Shown in pieces: positions 61,306 through 64,000 of a stretch of 64,000 bases of DNA. The notes under the pieces are model-generated. The model ran no database searches. It saw only the letters and a list, made by a program, of their open reading frames with translations, and was not told the DNA's origin. The stretch spans positions 6,139-70,138 of the forward strand of contig JBGQDM010000005.1 in NCBI GenBank assembly GCA_041495845.1. Reading direction: 5' to 3'. The DNA is from JBGQDM01 sp041495845 (GTDB lineage: Bacteria > Acidobacteriota > Terriglobia > Terriglobales > Acidobacteriaceae). The stretch's first letter is position 1. Each line of letters opens with the position of its first letter. A program made the position numbers and the translations under genes.

Positions 61306-62057
61306 GGCGCCGGTTTGCGCTCCAGATATTCCAGGACCTGGCGGGCTGCTTCCTGCTCCGCCTTTTTCTTGGTGGGGCCGTCGGCGCGCCCGACGAACTC
61401 GGCATGGGTTGCGGAATCGGCGGTGAGCAGGCGGACCTCAACGGTGAAAAGTTTCTTGTGTTCGGGCCCTTGCTCCTGCGCCACTTCATAAGCGGGCTGG
61501 CGGCGACCGCTGGCCTGCAGCAGTTCCTGCAGCGCCGATTTGTAATCGATGATGGGAACGCCAGCGGAGTACACGTCCAGACGCTGCAACTCGGGGAGAA
61601 GGACTTTCTCCCGCACCCAGGCGCGGGCGCGATCGAAGCCGGCATCAAGATAGAGGGCGGCGAGCACCGCTTCCAGCGCGTCGGCGAGCAAGGCGGGTTT
61701 GCCACGGCCGCCGCTCTTGTCTTCTCCACGACCGAGTTGCAGATAACGACCAAGATCGAACGCCCGGGCCACATTGACCAGATGCGGCTCGCTTACCAGA
61801 TGGGCGCGCAGTCGCGACAGTTCGCCTTCCTGAAAGTGGGGGAAGCGCTGCAAGAGTTCTTCGGCCACGCACAGGGAGAGGACGGCGTCGCCCAGAAACT
61901 CCAGTTGCTCATTGTCCGCAGTGGTGTCGGATTCGCGCGCGTGGGAGCGATGAGTGAGCGCCAGTTGCAGCAAGTCTCGGCGCTGAAAGCTGTGGCCGAG
62001 AGCTTCCTCCAGCGCAGCGAGATCGCGGACCGTCATGACTTCACTCGTGGCGCTCAC
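61302..62057 (-). CDS. rnc: Ribonuclease III
   Basis: A 251-residue RNase III that cleaves double-stranded RNA, including rRNA precursors. The nuclease signature NEQLEFLGDAVLSL and a conserved LLADALEAVLAALYLD (second metal-binding helix) are present. The C-terminal double-stranded RNA-binding domain spans about 170-245 (DYKSALQELLQASGRRQP, KKKAEQEAARQVLEYL). ATG 62057 is used; ATG 62036 is an alternative start. Overlaps lepB by 4 nt. Confidence 0.95.
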   Translation of the reverse strand: MSATSEVMTVRDLAALEEALGHSFQRRDLLQLALTHRSHARESDTTADNEQLEFLGDAVLSLCVAEELLQRFPHFQEGELSRLRAHLVSEPHLVNVARAFDLGRYLQLGRGEDKSGGRGKPALLADALEAVLAALYLDAGFDRARAWVREKVLLPELQRLDVYSAGVPIIDYKSALQELLQASGRRQPAYEVAQEQGPEHKKLFTVEVRLLTADSATHAEFVGRADGPTKKKAEQEAARQVLEYLERKPAP

Positions 62058-62072
62058 CCATCCAAATCGCGC

Positions 62073-62933
62073 TTAGTTCTTGGGCGGAGTTGCCGGGGCA
62101 ATGCTGGGGCCGCCCGTCAACTGTTTCAAGCGTTCGCGTTCGCGGCGTGCCGCGTTGCCCGCGGGCGTGTTTTCCTGGGTCAACACCACCGCCTTCTCCA
62201 CTGTGGCCAACGCGTCTGTGTATTTTCCCTGTTTGTCCTGCACGATGCCGAGGCGAAGCACGGTGACGGGATCGGGCTGTTGCGGGTAGGCATCAACGGA
62301 TTTTTGCAAATAGTCGGCGGCGTGGGTCAGGTCATTCCGGTTGTAAGTCAGGGCGCCAAGCACGCTGTAAGCGGAGGAGCGCAGCAGGCCTTTGTAAGCG
62401 TCAATGCGGTCCTGCGGTGTGCCGGCAGGGACGGAGAGATCCGTTTCCACGGTTTCGAGCGCCCGCTGCGCCAGCTTCATCGACTCTTCCTGTTTCTGGT
62501 CTTTGTCGAGGTCAGTGTCGCGGGTGCGCTCGGCCAGCATCTGGGCTACGTCCACCAGCGCTTCGGGATCATCCGGGTCGAGGGTGAGGACTTTGCGCCC
62601 CATCTCGCCCATCTTGTCCAGCGCATTGGTGTTCTGGTAGTTGCGCATCGCGGTCTTGTAGAGCAGGATGCGCAACTCGCTGTCGGGGAATTTGGTGGCA
62701 AAATCATCAGCGGCCTTTTCAAAGGCGGCGGCATCAGCGGTCTTGGCGGCGACATTGTAGGCGTCGAATTCCGGCTGGGTCTTGGCCTGAGGCGGCCGCT
62801 TGCCCGCAGGTGGGGCCGCGGCGCCCGGTTGTTGCGCGGCGGGTGCCGCTTGTCCTTTGTTGGTATCGTACGTTTGCGCCGGGCTGATGCCGGTGGTGAG
62901 GACTACCACCAAAAACAGGTTTGCGGGCTTCAT
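62073..62933 (-). CDS. Secreted TPR-like protein
   Basis: A 286-residue protein with signal peptide (MKPANLFLVVVLTTGISPAQ), a Pro/Ala/Gln-rich linker and a helical TPR-like array (about 50-270, e.g. AEKAADDFATKFPDSELRILLYKTAM, ADYLQKSVDAYPQQPDPVTVL). It probably scaffolds protein contacts in the periplasm. No partner known. It is 16 nt upstream of rnc and 50 nt downstream of another TPR-like gene. Confidence 0.82.
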   Translation of the reverse strand: MKPANLFLVVVLTTGISPAQTYDTNKGQAAPAAQQPGAAAPPAGKRPPQAKTQPEFDAYNVAAKTADAAAFEKAADDFATKFPDSELRILLYKTAMRNYQNTNALDKMGEMGRKVLTLDPDDPEALVDVAQMLAERTRDTDLDKDQKQEESMKLAQRALETVETDLSVPAGTPQDRIDAYKGLLRSSAYSVLGALTYNRNDLTHAADYLQKSVDAYPQQPDPVTVLRLGIVQDKQGKYTDALATVEKAVVLTQENTPAGNAARRERERLKQLTGGPSIAPATPPKN

Positions 62934-62983
62934 GCGTTCTCCTTCGAATTGGTGACCGACAGATTCAAGAAATTGTTCTCCGG

Positions 62984-64000
62984 CTACTGCGGATGCTGAG
63001 CGGCAGCGGGCGGCTCGTAAGCCTGCTTCAATCCGCGCTCGGCGGCCGATTTGATCTCCGGGTTGGAAGCTCCGGCGGAGAGTGCGGCGCGGTAGTGTTC
63101 CACAGCGGTTTCGCGTTCCCCTTGCAAGTCAAAAATGCGGCCCAGATAAATCTGCGACCAGGCGACCAACCGCGGCTCGTGCGAGGCCTGCAAGGTGCGC
63201 TCGAAATAAGCGCGGGCATTGTCCATCTCGCTGCTCATGGTGGCGGCGCGGGCCAGCACGAAGAGCGCATAACCCGTATCTTCCTTGTCGTTCTTGTCGA
63301 GCACCTGCTGTGCCAGTTTCTGCGCTCCGGCAATGTCGCCGATGCTCAGCTTCTGCTCGGCCAGTCGCAGGTTGGCGGTGAGGCGAGGCCGCGAACCGGC
63401 CAGAATTTCCGGCGTGGCCTGCGTGGCAAATTCGATGGTGGAAGCCCGCCGTGATTCGCGCACAGGATCAACATTGAACAGCATTTCCGAGTAGGCGTCG
63501 CGCAGTCCAGCCGGATCTTTCTCAAAGCGCTCGAGCGCGTCGTAGAAGTACTGCGTAAGGATGTAGCCTTCCTGCATGGAGGCCTGCACCGAATCTTTCT
63601 GGTCCGTCAGCGAAAACTTGCCGCCGCGCGGTGTGCGCGCTTCGATAGCGCGAATCAGCGACTCAGTCACCAGCAGGGAAATGTCAGTCTTGAAACTGTC
63701 GTCCATGGGCGCGGTGCGTACGCTCTCCAGCAGCGGTTCCAGACGCTTGAGCGTGGTGGAACGCTTCATGGCCATGGGGTCGAGCACGTAGTGGAGGTAG
63801 GTGTGGCGAATCTGTTCCAGCTTGAGCGAGGTGGCGTTGGGCGTGATGACCAGGAAGTAGTCGGCGCCGTAGTTGCGGGCATTGGCCTGGCCGGGCGCGC
63901 CCATCGGCTCGAGGTAAATGGTAAATCCGCGTCCCAGATAGCCGCTGGAAGAGAGCTTCAGGTAGATGTCGGTATCGAAAAGCAGCTTGGCCAGCGGCGC
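62984..64000 (-). CDS. TPR-like protein, 5' end outside window
   Basis: The frame is open to the right edge of the window, so the start is upstream. The visible part holds helical repeats (LRLAEQKLSIGDIAGAQKLAQQVLDKNDKED, ARAYFERTLQASHEPRLVAWSQIYLGRIFDLQGERETAVEHY). An earlier part (DSFKTDISLLVTESLIRAIEAR) may be enzymatic or structural. Its neighbours are a secreted TPR protein and rnc. Function unknown. Confidence 0.75.
   Translation of the reverse strand, partial: APLAKLLFDTDIYLKLSSSGYLGRGFTIYLEPMGAPGQANARNYGADYFLVITPNATSLKLEQIRHTYLHYVLDPMAMKRSTTLKRLEPLLESVRTAPMDDSFKTDISLLVTESLIRAIEARTPRGGKFSLTDQKDSVQASMQEGYILTQYFYDALERFEKDPAGLRDAYSEMLFNVDPVRESRRASTIEFATQATPEILAGSRPRLTANLRLAEQKLSIGDIAGAQKLAQQVLDKNDKEDTGYALFVLARAATMSSEMDNARAYFERTLQASHEPRLVAWSQIYLGRIFDLQGERETAVEHYRAALSAGASNPEIKSAAERGLKQAYEPPAAAQHPQ

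Overview
The window is GC-rich bacterial chromosome, most likely from an acidobacterium (Acidobacteriota, Terriglobia-like). This is an inference. It rests on the scpA-scpB-rluB order, an Ig-like subtilase with a Gly/Ser-rich tail, and intergenic repeats of the kind seen in that phylum (CCCGGCGCT hairpins, ACGGATT words, TCAGGATGACA words). No rRNA, tRNA or CRISPR array was recognised.

Layout. 1-6.8 kb: a partial TonB-like protein, a BrnT/BrnA toxin-antitoxin pair, dnaJ and dnaK behind a HAIR-type heat-shock operator, an RHH-Fic pair and an agmatinase-family gene. 6.9-19 kb: housekeeping genes trpS, scpA, scpB, rluB, hisC, mutM, purA, ndk, sucD and sucC with small enzymes between them. 19-27 kb: a MOSC protein, a frameshifted ABATE/CGNR regulator, trpD, a DinB-like protein, a beta-CASP hydrolase, an M1-like peptidase with an altered zinc motif and an rlmB-type methyltransferase. 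27-36 kb: a large secreted subtilase, then a translationally coupled sugar/lipid cluster (membrane glycosyltransferase, two methyltransferases, GT2) with a tandemly duplicated 5' end.

36.95-49.56 kb is the main discovery: a complete casposon of about 12.6 kb. It has terminal inverted repeats of about 140 bp (first 120 bp identical) and is flanked by perfect 14-bp direct repeats (TCAGCTTCATTGAC). It carries a solo Cas1 (casposase) with intact E/H/E residues and a C-terminal zinc-ribbon plus HTH. A five-gene overlapping operon follows (excisionase-like HTH, HTH protein, HNH nuclease, small Cys/His protein, family B DNA polymerase with intact exonuclease and polymerase motifs). Cargo is a SIR2-NTPase-TPR protein that looks like an anti-phage effector and two secreted proteins. 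A diverged second right end abuts the left target-site repeat, suggesting repeated use of one integration site. The element sits immediately upstream of a LytTR response-regulator promoter, and the target repeat supplies most of its -35 box.

49.6-64 kb: the response regulator, a small conserved protein, purS, glmS, a ferredoxin-NADP reductase-like flavoprotein, an APC permease coupled to a secreted D-aminoacylase-like amidohydrolase, an AsmA-like protein, two tandem signal peptidases I, rnc, and two TPR-like proteins, the last running off the window.

Transposition logic inferred for the casposon: PolB copies the element, Cas1 integrates it and duplicates 14 bp of target, and the HTH proteins probably regulate expression. 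The SIR2 protein may benefit element and host by defending against phage.
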